Part shown: in pieces, positions 10,703-22,639 of the stretch | Layout: each line of letters starts with the position of its first letter | Position numbering within the stretch: the first letter of the stretch is position 1 | Assembly (NCBI GenBank): GCA_029215795.1 | Contig: JARDYH010000001.1 | Location: 200,515,654-200,579,653, forward strand | DNA length: 64,000 nt | Source of the DNA: Anniella stebbinsi | Taxonomy: Eukaryota; Chordata; Lepidosauria; Squamata; Anniellidae | Reading direction: 5' to 3' | Position numbers and translations under genes: made by a program | The notes under the pieces: generated by a model | The model's database searches: none | What the model was told of the DNA's origin: nothing | What the model saw: only the letters and a program-made list of their open reading frames with translations

Positions 10703-13650
10703 ATGGTGTTGGGGGAGAAACAAGGCCAGATGAGGAGAAGAGAGGGTAGTTGCCTTACAACTATCCCCTTTTCTGCTTCTTCCCCCAACCGGGTAGTTCC
10801 TGGTGGCCTTACCAGCTTGCCCTCGGGGTTGGTGCTGCTGCTGCTGCTGAATGCCAGGTCAGTCCAAAATAAAATCTCCCTCATCCATGATTTGATTGTG
10901 GATGAGGGGGCTGACCTGGTATGTATCACTGAGACCTGGGTGGGTGAACTGGGAGGGGTTACTTTCACTCAGCTTTGCCCCCCTGGGTACTCGGTGCAGC
11001 ACCAGCACCGACTTCAGGGCCGGGGAGGGGGGGTTGCCGTGGTCTATAGAAATACGATCTCCCTCTCTAGGCTTCCTGTTCGTTCGAGTGCTGGTCTTGA
11101 GTGTCTGTACTTTGTGTTGGGTACCCGAGACAGATTAGGGATTCTGCTGGTGTACCGCCCACCCCGCTGCCCAACAGTCTCCCTGCCTGAGCTGACGGAG
11201 GTTGTCTCGGACCTGGTGTTGAGGACCCCCAGGATGGTGGTCCTTCCATGCGGAGACTCCTGCATCCGGAGCAGCTCAGGACTTCATGGCTGCCATGACA
11301 ACCATGGGGCTGTCTCAACATGTCATCAGCCCAACGCATGTAAAAGGACACACTCTTGACCTGGTTTTCTCGGGTGGACAGGAGGATGGTGATCTGAAAG
11401 TGGGGGAACTAACATCTACCCCCTTGTCATGGTCGGATCACTTCCTATTGAGGTTTAGACTTTCGGCATCCTTTCCCCTCTGCAAGGGTGGGGGGCCTAT
11501 TAAAATGGTCCGCCCCCGGAGGCTAATGGACTCCAATGGATTCAAGAAGGCTCTGAGGGATTTTCCTGCTGATATGGCCGGTGCTCCTGTTGAAGCCCAG
11601 GTCGCGCTGTGGAATGCAGAGATGACCCGGGCGGTTGACACGATCGCACCCAAGCGCCCTCTCCCTCTGAGCAGAGCTCGGACAGCTCCTTGGTTTACAC
11701 CTAAGCTGAGGGCAATGAAGCAAAAGGGGAGACGGCTAGAACGCAGGTGGAGGAAAACTCGTGCTGAGTCTGATCGGACACGGGCTAGAGCTCATTATCG
11801 AGCCTACTCTGTGGCGGTGAGGGTGGCGAAGAGACAGTTCTTCTCCATCAGCATTGCATCTTCACAGTGTCGTCCGGCGGAGCTTTTCCGGGTGGTTCGT
11901 GGCCTGCTACACTCTGGGCCAGGGCGAGAGATGGTGGAACCCTCGGTAGCACGCTGTGACGAGTTTGCACGGCACTTCGAAGATAAAGTTGCTCAGATTC
12001 GTCTTGAATTGGACACCACGCTTACTGCAGCTCCACTAGTAGAGGCGTTCAGAGCACCTTCTGGTCCAGTTTTATTGGATGAGTTTCATTTACTGAGGCC
12101 TGAGGATGTGGACAAGGTGCTTGGCCAAGTCCGGTTGACCACTTGTGTGCTTGACCCTTGCCCGTCGTGGCTAATTACATCAAATAAGGATGGGACCGCC
12201 GGCTGGGTCCAGGAGGTTGTAAATGCCTCCTTGAGAGAGGGAGTGGTGCCGGCCTCGTTAAAAGAGGCGGTAATCAGACCACTCCTGAAAAAGCCTAACC
12301 TGGACCTGGAAGATGTGAACAACTATAGGCAGGTGGCGAACATTCCTTTCCTGGGCAAGGTGCTCGAGCGGGTGGTTGCAGGACAACTCCAGACACTCTT
12401 GAATGAAACGGATTATCTAGATCCATTTCAATCGGGTTTCAGGCCTGGTTTTGGAACAGAAACTGCCTTGGTCGCCCTGTGGGATGACCTTTGCCAGGAG
12501 AGGGACGGGGAGTGCGACCCTGTTGGTTCTCTTGGACCTCTCAGTGGCTTTCGATACCATCGACCATGGTATCCTTCTGGATAGGTTGTCTGGGCTGGGA
12601 GTTGGAGGCACTGCGCTGCAGTGGTTCCGCTCCTACTTGGATGGCCGTTTTCAGAAGGTGGTGCTGGGAGATTATTGCTCTGTGCCGTGGCATTTAAGCC
12701 ATGGGGTTCCACAGGGCTCTATTTTATCCCCTATGCTATTTAACATATACATGAAGCCACTGGGAGAGGTTATCCGGAGATGTGGGCTGAGATGTCACCA
12801 ATATGTGGATGACACCCAGCTCTACCTCTCCTTTTCAACAAACCCAGGTGAGGCAGTGGCTGTTCTGAATCAGTGCCTGGGCACGGTAATGGACTGGATG
12901 AGGGCTAACAAACTGAGACTCAATCCAGACAAGACGGAGGTACTGTTAGCGGGTGGTTCATCTGTCCGGTGAGGTGATGTTCACCCTGTTCTGGAGGGGG
13001 TTGCACTCCCCCTAAAGGATCGGGTCCGTAGTTTGAGGGTGCTCTTGTATCCAGAATTGTCGCTTGAGGCACAGCTGAACTCGGTGGCAAAGAGCACCTT
13101 TTACCAGCTTAGGCTGATATACCAACTGCGCCCTTATCTGGACAGAGATAACCTAGCTACAGTTATCCATGCTCTCATAACCTCTCGTTTGGATTACTGC
13201 AATGCGTTATACGTGGGGCTGCCTTTGAAAACGGTCCGGAAACTTCAGCTGGTACAAAACAGGGCAGCCAGATTGTTAACGGGGACTGGCCAACGAGACC
13301 ATATTACGCCAGTCCTTTTCCAACTTCACTGGCTGCCGATCCAGGTCCGGGCCCAATTCAAAGTGCTGGTACTAACATTTAAAGCCCTAAACGGCTTGGG
13401 GCCAGGTTATCTAAAGGAACGCCTCCTCCCATATGTACCTGCCCGGACCCTAAGATCATCTACAAGGGTCCTTCTCCGTGAGCCCCTGCCAAAGGAAGTG
13501 AGGCAGGTGGCCACTAGGAGGAGGGCTTTCTCCGCTGTGGCACCCCGGCTGTGGAATGAGCTCCCCAGAGAGGTTCGCCTGGCGCCTACTTTGTACTCTT
13601 TTTGTCGCCAGGTGAAGACCTTTTTATTCTCCCAGTATTTTAACAGCTAA
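10703..13650 (+). pseudogene. L2 endonuclease-reverse transcriptase (ORF2), broken, copy 1
   Basis: Order of domains: an APE-type endonuclease (NARSVQNKISLIHDLI, CITETW, GRGGGVAVVYR, VYRPPRCP, later GHTLDLVF and SWSDHFLLRF), a linker, then reverse transcriptase ([85 protein letters not shown]) and a C-terminal tail (LDYCNALYVGLP, HWLPIQVRAQFKVLV, WNELPREVRLAPT). Lesions: a frame change near 11250-11290 that also destroys the endonuclease GDFN-type motif, a second frame change near 12500, and a TGA at 12970-12972. The RT active site reads YVDD. It would copy element RNA at nicked target DNA if intact; it is not intact here. Confidence 0.85.
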
Positions 13651-13884
13651 ATTAACTCAATTTTAATCCTTGCAGTTTTAAATTTGTATTTTAATCTGTA
13701 TTAATTCCTGCTGCTGGTTTTATTCTGGTTTTATTCTGGTTGTGTTTTTAGATTGTATGTTATTTGTTGTTTTTGGATTGTGGCTTGTTTTATATTTTTA
13801 AAATGATTTTATGGTTTTAATTTTTGTGAACCGCCCAGAGAGCTTCGGCTATAGGGTGGTATAAAAATGCAATAAATAAATAAA

Positions 13885-15076
13885 CCACAACTGCTTTTCT
13901 CCCTCTACCGAGGGAAAACCATCTCTTCTTGGGAAGCAGTGCTGGTGCCACCTGTCCCTCCTCCTCAGTCATGGGCCGTATTTTGCTTCCCTTGCAGCAT
14001 GCACAAAGCGCCAGCACCTGTGACCAGCCTTGGATACCTCCTGAGCAGCTCCAGCTTTTTGGCTGCTTCCTTCTCCCAGATTCACCCTGGTTCTCTTGTT
14101 GCAACAAATGGCTTTCTTTAATTTGACAGCCCCGAACAGAGTGAGGAGAATATAAGAAATGGGGCTTGCTGGCTCCTCCTGACCTGTGTTCCCAGACTGA
14201 GTTTAGGCCATTTCATTTGCAAGGCTCTCTATGGATTCATATGTTCTCATTTGTTTCCTGCTACATGTCATTGATCTCCCTCGGTTCCCAGCTTTCCTGG
14301 ATTTGCTGCACGTGTGCACGGGGCCAGGAAAAGACTGATCAGATGCATAAATTTGCATAAGAAATTTTGACCAATGAATACAGCCTCACTTGGGTGATCT
14401 GGCTCATATACACTACAACAGGGGTAGGCTGAATATATAGTTTATTGACTAGGAATTCTGGGTAATCTGCTGTAGATCACCAAGTACATCTTACAGGAAC
14501 AAAATGAAGAAGGCTTTGGATAATCGGGTGGATTGCGGCGCATTGGTGCCCGCGGCCTCCACATGGCCTACCACTGGAATAGGCTCTTGCCGTGGGGATG
14601 GATTTTGTTGGATTTTATGTGGCATTCAGTGGTACGTTTAGTACCACTCTCTTAATATCAAAACTTAAAGCAACTGCACCTCATTGTGAAAAGCTATAGT
14701 TCAACAGCTCTAACAGTTCGTCTGTGCAGAAGTGTTTCTTACCCTTTTCATCCACACTGGATACGTCTGCGCTATAAATGGAGGAGGAGACCTCCTCACA
14801 GCTGATGTTCAGACTACATGAAGAGGGGATGAGATCCACTTGATTGGAGGATCTTGACTCTGTCTTGGGAAGAGACACAGGGACCATATTGGCATAATTA
14901 GCAGGACTCACCGAGGGAGGGCCCCAGTTCCCTTAGAACCTTGGAGCCAGCACTCGCTAGTTTGCTCCAGACAGCTGTCAGCCCCGGTGGTGACGATCCC
15001 CCTCACCGATCACTATCCCCCCCACCCCATGACCTGACATTTCCCAGAGGGTTTTTTTCCTTGGGTCCTTCTTCAA
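13885..15076 (-). repeat. Tandem unit U3, 1,192 bp
   Basis: Begins immediately after the LINE tail at CCACAACTGC. It carries the ATTTGTTTCC variant that makes it one base shorter than U1 and U2, and CACGTGTGCACGGGG instead of CACATGTGCACGGGG. The 76-codon minus-strand frame is at 14911-14681. Confidence 0.8.
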
Positions 15077-16256
15077 CCACAACTGCTTTTCTTCCTCTAC
15101 CGAGGGAAAACCATCTCTTCTTGGGAAGCAGTGCTGGTGCCACCTGTCCCTCCTCCTCAGTCATGGGCCATATTTTGCTTCCCTTGCAGCATGCACAAAG
15201 CGCCAGCACCTGTGACCAGCCTTGGATGCCTCCTGAGCAGCTCCAGCTTTTTGGCTGCTTCCTTCTCCCAGATTCACCCTGGTTCTCTTGTTGCAACAAA
15301 TGGCTTTCTTTAATTTGACAGCCCCGAACAGAGTGAGGAGAATATAAGAAATGGGGCTTGCTGGCTCCTCCTGACCTGTGTTCCCAGACTGAGTTTAGGC
15401 CATTTCATTTGCAAGGCTCTCTATGGATTCATATGTTCTCATTTTTTTTCCTGCTACATGTCATTGATCTCCCCCGTTTCCCAGCTTTCCTGGATTTGCT
15501 GCACATGTGCACGGGGCCAGGAAAATACTGATCAGATGCATAAATTTGCATAAGAAATTTTGACCAATGAATACAGCCTCACTTGGGTGATCTGGCTCAT
15601 ATACACTACAACAGGGATAGGCTGAATATATAGTTTATTGACTAGGAATTCTGGGTAATCTGCTGTAGATCACCAAGTACATCTTACAGGAACAAAATGA
15701 AGAAGGCTTTGGATAATCGGGTGGATTGCGGCGCATTGGTGCCCGCGGCCTCCACATGGCCTACCACTGGAATAGGCTCTTGCCGTGGGGATGGGTTTTG
15801 TTGGATTTTATGTGGCATTCAGTGGTACGTTTAGTACCACTCTCTTAATATCAAAACTTAAAACAACTGCACCTCATTGTGAAAAGCTATAGTTCAACAG
15901 CTCTAACAGTTCGTCTGTGCAGAAGTGTTTCTTACCCTTTTCATCCACACTGGATACGTCTGCGCTATAAATGGAGGAGGAGACCTCCTCACAGCTGATG
16001 TTCAGACTACATGAAGAGGGGATGAGATCCACTTGATTGGAGGATCTTGACTCTGTCTTGGGAAGAGACACAGGGACCATATTGGCATAATTAGCAGGAC
16101 TCACCGAGGGAGGGCCCCAGTTCCCTTAGAACCTTGGAGCCAGCACTCGCTAGTTTGCTCCAGACAGCTGTCAGCCCCGGTGGTGAAGATCCCCCTCACC
16201 GATCACTATCCCCCCCAGCCCATGACCTGACATTTCCCAGAGGGTTTTTTTCCTTG
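15077..16256 (-). repeat. Tandem unit U4, interrupted by LINE copy 2
   Basis: Counterpart of U2 at a distance of 6,206 bp, including its private variants. It differs by CTTCCTCTACC in place of CTCCCTCTACC near 15090. The 76-codon frame is at 16104-15874. Confidence 0.8.
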
Positions 16257-16304
16257 AGCGAGAGAGCGAGGAAGGGAAAAGGGAGGGGGTGCCATTGGGG
16301 ACGG

Positions 16305-16712
16305 ATGGACGGCGGCAGCAGCAGCAGCAGCGCCACTGGAGAAGGCTGGGTCTCTCCAGGGGGGGCCTTGCTCCGGGTGCGCGCCGCTTGCCTCCGGGGA
16401 GGCTGGCCAGGCTGCCGCGCTGGGCAGGTGCAGCCCGTACAGAGTCAGCTAACTAGAGCAAAAGAAGAATTGAAAGCGGAGAAAAGAGAATTGGTCCGAA
16501 CAAGTGAAAGAAGAGCCCAAGAGCTGGAGCACTTAAATGAGGATGTTAAACGTCTGAATGAGAAACTAACAGCAGCAAACACTGCAAAGGTAGAGTTGCA
16601 GTTACAGTTGGATGAACTTCAGACATCGGCCTCTTCTGTAAAGGTACTATTTAAGGGAAGCGTGCCAGAGGCAGCGCCTCGGCAGCACACCTCAGCGACG
16701 CGCTGCACTTAG
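16305..16712 (+). CDS. LINE 5' open frame with TPR-derived coiled coil, copy 2
   Basis: Duplicate of the frame at 10099-10506 with one residue changed (SSSATGEGW for SSSAAGEGW). The TPR-like part at 16437-16643 is unchanged. The frame is open in both copies, but since the copies are so young this is not independent evidence for selection. Confidence 0.6.
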   Translation: MDGGSSSSSATGEGWVSPGGALLRVRAACLRGGWPGCRAGQVQPVQSQLTRAKEELKAEKRELVRTSERRAQELEHLNEDVKRLNEKLTAANTAKVELQLQLDELQTSASSVKVLFKGSVPEAAPRQHTSATRCT

Positions 16713-16908
16713 CATCGCACTTAGCGTCGCACAGAGGAGTCATCCTACTGCCTGTGCCTGTTGAAACCAGCAACCAGCAGCAAGTTGAAGTTTTAAACTA
16801 TTGTTTAATTTGTATATTTTGTATATTTGTATATTTTGAATATGTGCCTGGGTAGCTCAAGGGGGCAAGGGGGTGCCCGCATAACTGTGGTCACAGGTAG
16901 GGGGAGGT

Positions 16909-19856
16909 ATGGTGTTGGGGGAGAAACAAGGCCAGATGAGGAGAAGAGAGGGTAGTTGCCTTACAACTATCCCCTTTTCTGCTTCTTCCCCCAACCGGGT
17001 AGTTCCTGGTGGCCTTACCAGCTTGCCCTCGGGGTTGGTGCTGCTGCTGCTGCTGAATGCCAGGTCAGTCCAAAATAAAATCTCCCTCATCCATGATTTG
17101 ATTGTGGATGAGGGGGCTGACCTGGTATGTATCACTGAGACCTGGGTGGGTGAACTGGGAGGGGTTACTTTCACTCAGCTTTGCCCCCCTGGGTACTCGG
17201 TGCAGCACCAGCACCGACTTCAGGGCCGGGGAGGGGGGGTTGCCGTGGTCTATAGAAATACGATCTCCCTCTCTAGGCTTCCTGTTCGTTCGAGTGCTGG
17301 TCTTGAGTGTCTGTACTTTGTGTTGGGTACCCGAGACAGATTAGGGATTCTGCTGGTGTACCGCCCACCCCGCTGCCCAACAGTCTCCCTGCCTGAGCTG
17401 ACGGAGGTTGTCTCGGACCTGGTGTTGAGGACCCCCAGGATGGTGGTCCTTCCATGCGGAGACTCCTGCATCCGGAGCAGCTCAGGACTTCATGGCTGCC
17501 ATGACAACCATGGGGCTGTCTCAACATGTCATCAGCCCAACGCATGTAAAAGGACACACTCTTGACCTGGTTTTCTCGGGTGGACAGGAGGATGGTGATC
17601 TGAAAGTGAGGGAACTAACATCTACCCCCTTGTCATGGTCGGATCACTTCCTATTGAGGTTTAGACTTTCGGCATCCTTTCCCCTCTGCAAGGGTGGGGG
17701 GCCTATTAAAATGGTCCGCCCCCGGAGGCTAATGGACTCCAATGGATTCAAGAAGGCTCTGAGGGATTTTCCTGCTGATATGGCCGGTGCTCCTGTTGAA
17801 GCCCAGGTCGCGCTGTGGAATGCAGAGATGACCCGGGCGGTTGACACGATCGCACCCAAGCGCCCTCTCCCTCTGAGCAGAGCTCGGACAGCTCCTTGGT
17901 TTACACCTAAGCTGAGGGCAATGAAGCAAAAGGGGAGACGGCTAGAACGCAGGTGGAGGAAAACTCGTGCTGAGTCTGATCGGACACGGGCTAGAGCTCA
18001 TTATCGAGCCTACTCTGTGGCGGTGAGGGTGGCGAAGAGACAGTTCTTCTCCATCAGCATTGCATCTTCACAGTGTCGTCCGGCGGAGCTTTTCCGGGTG
18101 GTTCGTGGCCTGCTACACTCTGGGCCAGGGCGAGAGATGGTGGAACCCTCGGTAGCACGCTGTGACGAGTTTGCACGGCACTTCGAAGATAAAGTTGCTC
18201 AGATTCGTCTTGAATTGGACACCACGCTTAATGCAGCTCCACTAGTAGAGGCGTTCAGAGCACCTTCTGGTCCAGTTTTATTGGATGAGTTTCATTTACT
18301 GAGGCCTGAGGATGTGGACAAGGTGCTTGGCCAAGTCCGGTTGACCACTTGTGTGCTTGACCCTTGCCCGTCGTGGCTAATTACATCAAATAAGGATGGG
18401 ACCGCCGGCTGGGTCCAGGAGGTTGTAAATGCCTCCTTGAGAGAGGGAGTGGTGCCGGCCTCGTTAAAAGAGGCGGTAATCAGACCACTCCTGAAAAAGC
18501 CTAACCTGGACCTGGAAGATGTGAACAACTATAGGCAGGTGGCGAACATTCCTTTCCTGGGCAAGGTGCTCGAGCGGGTGGTTGCAGGACAACTCCAGAC
18601 ACTCTTGAATGAAACGGATTATCTAGATCCATTTCAATCGGGTTTCAGGCCTGGTTTTGGAACAGAAACTGCCTTGGTCGCCCTGTGGGATGACCTTTGC
18701 CAGGAGAGGGACGGGGAGTGCGACCCTGTTGGTTCTCTTGGACCTCTCAGTGGCTTTCGATACCATCGACCATGGTATCCTTCTGGATAGGTTGTCTGGG
18801 CTGGGAGTTGGAGGCACTGCGCTGCAGTGGTTCCGCTCCTACTTGGATGGCCGTTTTCAGAAGGTGGTGCTGGGAGATTATTGCTCTGTGCCGTGGCATT
18901 TAAGCCATGGGGTTCCACAGGGCTCTATTTTATCCCCTATGCTATTTAACATATACATGAAGCCACTGGGAGAGGTTATCCGGAGATGTGGGCTGAGATG
19001 TCACCAATATGTGGATGACACCCAGCTCTACCTCTCCTTTTCAACAAACCCAGGTGAGGCAGTGGCTGTTCTGAATCAGTGCCTGGGCACGGTAATGGAC
19101 TGGATGAGGGCTAACAAACTGAGACTCAATCCAGACAAGACGGAGGTACTGTTAGCGGGTGGTTCATCTGTCCGGTGAGGTGATGTTCACCCTGTTCTGG
19201 AGGGGGTTGCACTCCCCCTAAAGGATCGGGTCCGTAGTTTGAGGGTGCTCTTGTATCCAGAATTGTCGCTTGAGGCACAGCTGAACTCGGTGGCAAAGAG
19301 CACCTTTTACCAGCTTAGGCTGATATACCAACTGCGCCCTTATCTGGACAGAGATAACCTAGCTACAGTTATCCATGCTCTCATAACCTCTCGTTTGGAT
19401 TACTGCAATGCGTTATACGTGGGGCTGCCTTTGAAAACGGTCCGGAAACTTCAGCTGGTACAAAACAGGGCAGCCAGATTGTTAACGGGGACTGGCCAAC
19501 GAGACCATATTACGCCAGTCCTTTTCCAACTTCACTGGCTGCCGATCCAGGTCCGGGCCCAATTCAAAGTGCTGGTACTAACATTTAAAGCCCTAAACGG
19601 CTTGGGGCCAGGTTATCTAAAGGAACGCCTCCTCCCATATGTACCTGCCCGGACCCTAAGATCATCTACAAGGGTCCTTCTCCGTGAGCCCCTGCCAAAG
19701 GAAGTGAGGCAGGTGGCCACTAGGAGGAGGGCTTTCTCCGCTGTGGCACCCCGGCTGTGGAATGAGCTCCCCAGAGAGGTTCGCCTGGCGCCTACTTTGT
19801 ACTCTTTTTGTCGCCAGGTGAAGACCTTTTTATTCTCCCAGTATTTTAACAGCTAA
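16909..19856 (+). pseudogene. L2 endonuclease-reverse transcriptase (ORF2), broken, copy 2
   Basis: Carries both frame changes and the internal TGA (19176-19178) of copy 1 at corresponding positions. Domain content is identical: APE-type endonuclease, reverse transcriptase with YVDD, conserved C-terminal tail. Confidence 0.85.
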
Positions 19857-20090
19857 ATTAACTCAATTTTAATCCTTGCAGTTTTAAATTTGTATTTTAA
19901 TCTGTATTAATTCCTGCTGCTGGTTTTATTCTGGTTTTATTCTGGTTGTGTTTTTAGATTGTATGTTATTTGTTGTTTTTGGATTGTGGCTTGTTTTATA
20001 TTTTTAAAATGATTTTATGGTTTTAATTTTTGTGAACCGCCCAGAGAGCTTCGGCTATAGGGTGGTATAAAAATGCAATAAATAAATAAA

Positions 20091-21282
20091 CCACAACTGC
20101 TTTTCTCCCTCTACCGAGGGAAAACCATCTCTTCTTGGGAAGCAGTGCTGGTGCCACCTGTCCCTCCTCCTCAGTCATGGGCCGTATTTTGCTTCCCTTG
20201 CAGCATGCACAAAGCGCCAGCACCTGTGACCAGCCTTGGATACCTCCTGAGCAGCTCCAGCTTTTTGGCTGCTTCCTTCTCCCAGATTCACCCTGGTTCT
20301 CTTGTTGCAACAAATGGCTTTCTTTAATTTGACAGCCCCGAACAGAGTGAGGAGAATATAAGAAATGGGGCTTGCTGGCTCCTCCTGACCTGTGTTCCCA
20401 GACTGAGTTTAGGCCATTTCATTTGCAAGGCTCTCTATGGATTCATATGTTCTCATTTGTTTCCTGCTACATGTCATTGATCTCCCTCGGTTCCCAGCTT
20501 TCCTGGATTTGCTGCACGTGTGCACGGGGCCAGGAAAAGACTGATCAGATGCATAAATTTGCATAAGAAATTTTGACCAATGAATACAGCCTCACTTGGG
20601 TGATCTGGCTCATATACACTACAACAGGGGTAGGCTGAATATATAGTTTATTGACTAGGAATTCTGGGTAATCTGCTGTAGATCACCAAGTACATCTTAC
20701 AGGAACAAAATGAAGAAGGCTTTGGATAATCGGGTGGATTGCGGCGCATTGGTGCCCGCGGCCTCCACATGGCCTACCACTGGAATAGGCTCTTGCCGTG
20801 GGGATGGATTTTGTTGGATTTTATGTGGCATTCAGTGGTACGTTTAGTACCACTCTCTTAATATCAAAACTTAAAGCAACTGCACCTCATTGTGAAAAGC
20901 TATAGTTCAACAGCTCTAACAGTTCGTCTGTGCAGAAGTGTTTCTTACCCTTTTCATCCACACTGGATACGTCTGCGCTATAAATGGAGGAGGAGACCTC
21001 CTCACAGCTGATGTTCAGACTACATGAAGAGGGGATGAGATCCACTTGATTGGAGGATCTTGACTCTGTCTTGGGAAGAGACACAGGGACCATATTGGCA
21101 TAATTAGCAGGACTCACCGAGGGAGGGCCCCAGTTCCCTTAGAACCTTGGAGCCAGCACTCGCTAGTTTGCTCCAGACAGCTGTCAGCCCCGGTGGTGAA
21201 GATCCCCCTCACCGATCACTATCCCCCCCACCCCATGACCTGACATTTCCCAGAGGGTTTTTTTCCTTGGGCCCTTCTTCAA
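20091..21282 (-). repeat. Tandem unit U5, 1,192 bp
   Basis: Starts directly after the tail of LINE copy 2 and matches U3. Its end shares GGTGAAGATCCCC with U2 and U4 but has no LINE and reads GGGCCCTTCTTCAA at the insertion site. The 76-codon minus-strand frame is at 21117-20887. Confidence 0.8.
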
Positions 21283-22105
21283 CCACAACTGCTTTTCTTC
21301 CTCTACCGAGGGAAAACCATCTCTTCTTGGGAAGCAGTGCTGGTGCCACCTGTCCCTCCTCCTCAGTCATGGGCCATATTTTGCTTCCCTTGCAGCATGC
21401 ACAAAGCGCCAGCACCTGTGACCAGCCTTGGATGCCTCCTGAGCAGCTCCAGCTTTTTGGCTGCTTCCTTCTCCCAGATTCACCCTGGTTCTCTTGTTGC
21501 AACAAATGGCTTTCTTTAATTTGACAGCCCCGAACAGAGTGAGGAGAATATAAGAAATGGGGCTTGCTGGCTCCTCCTGACCTGTGTTCCCAGACTGAGT
21601 TTAGGCCATTTCATTTGCAAGGCTCTCTATGGATTCATATGTTCTCATTTGTTTCCTGCTACATGTCATTGATCTCCCCCGGTTCCCAGCTTTCCTGGAT
21701 TTGCTGCACGTGTGCATGGGGCCAGGAAAAGACTGATCAGATGCATAAATTTGCATAAGAAATTTTGACCAATGAATACAGCCTCACTTGGGTGATCTGG
21801 CTCATATACACTACAACAGGGATAGGCTAAATATATAATTTATTGACTAGGAATTCTGGATGATCTGCTGTAGAACACCAAGGATATCTTACAGGAACAA
21901 AATGAAGAAGGCTTTGGTATCTGGTATCTGCAGCTTCCACATCACCTACCACTGGAATAGGCTCTTGCTGTGGGGATGGGTTTTGTTGGATTTTATGTGG
22001 CATTCAGTGGTACGTTTGGTACCACTCTCTTAATATCAAAACTTAAGGCAGTCCCACCTCATTGTGAAAAGCTATAGTTCAACAGCTCTAAAAGTTCCTG
22101 AGGCA
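21283..22105 (-). repeat. Tandem unit U6, partial and diverging
   Basis: The last unit matches U3 and U5 up to about 21840, then accumulates substitutions and a deletion around 21915-21930 and loses similarity near 22105, so the 76-codon frame is missing. Scattered related blocks (CTGTGTTCCAGACTG, AGGCCATTTTTTCTG) continue to about 22230, suggesting the array once extended further. Confidence 0.7.
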
Positions 22106-22639
22106 GAAAAAACATGTGAGGGAGGTGTCTGTGATGAAGTGTTTCTTACTCTTCATCCTGATCTGTGTTCCAGACTGTTTAGGCCATTTTTTCTGTGAGG
22201 CTGTGAATGGATTCATTTGTTCTTAGTTGTTTCTTGCCAAATGGCAATGGCTGGGGTTGTGGAGATGCCCCCCTCCTCCCTCCCTCCAAGTTAAGCTGAA
22301 GCATTTTAACCTGCCATGCCTGTAATCTCTTAAGGATAACCCTGTCTTTACTGAGGAGGACGGGACCCCTCAAAATGCGCTGGATATAGTCAAACCAGAA
22401 ATCAGAACTGATAAGAAATTCTACTTACTGTAGAGGAAAATCCGGAAGACCTTTGTTATCTTGAGGAGATCAGGTGTGATGTACAGCATCCCAATCCAAA
22501 TGCTTGAAATCCTATGAGAACACCTGATCTCAATATGATTTCTATACAGTACATAATAAGTTGTCTGTGCTATATAAGGCAAGTATTGGGTTAAAACTGA
22601 TGTAATTCCTTGAAGCCTGGAAAATAACATTGCCTATTT
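22106..22639. other. Decaying array edge and unassigned sequence
   Basis: The first 120 bp still resemble parts of the tandem unit. Beyond that no feature is recognised. Confidence 0.4.

Larger units (their letters stand above)
10051..13884 (+). mobile_element. L2-clade LINE with captured 5' host sequence, copy 1 (3,834 bp)
   Basis: The boundaries are set by comparison with uninterrupted tandem units. The element has a GC-rich 5' region with an open frame of 135 codons that includes TPR-like coiled coil, a 5' untranslated stretch, a broken endonuclease-reverse transcriptase frame, and a 3' end reading GAACCGCCCAGAGAGC then (AATA)n. L2-clade membership is inferred from the RT motifs and the C-terminal tail. 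It has replaced 13 bp of the target rather than duplicating it. An almost identical copy lies 6,206 bp downstream and shares all its lesions, so the second copy arose by DNA duplication and not by a new insertion. Confidence 0.85.
16257..20090 (+). mobile_element. L2-clade LINE with captured 5' host sequence, copy 2
   Basis: Same length, same insertion base and same lesions as the copy at 10051-13884. I found three coding differences by comparing the reading frames: Ala to Thr in the serine-rich part of the 5' frame, Gly to Arg and Thr to Asn in the endonuclease/linker region. Such identity over 3.8 kb means either a very recent tandem duplication, homogenisation by gene conversion, or an assembly artefact. 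Confidence 0.85.

Noticed and set aside
5450..22105. Regular tandem repeats suggesting a CRISPR array
   Set aside because: The unit is 1.19 kb with no short repeat-spacer pattern, and the surrounding elements are vertebrate retrotransposons.
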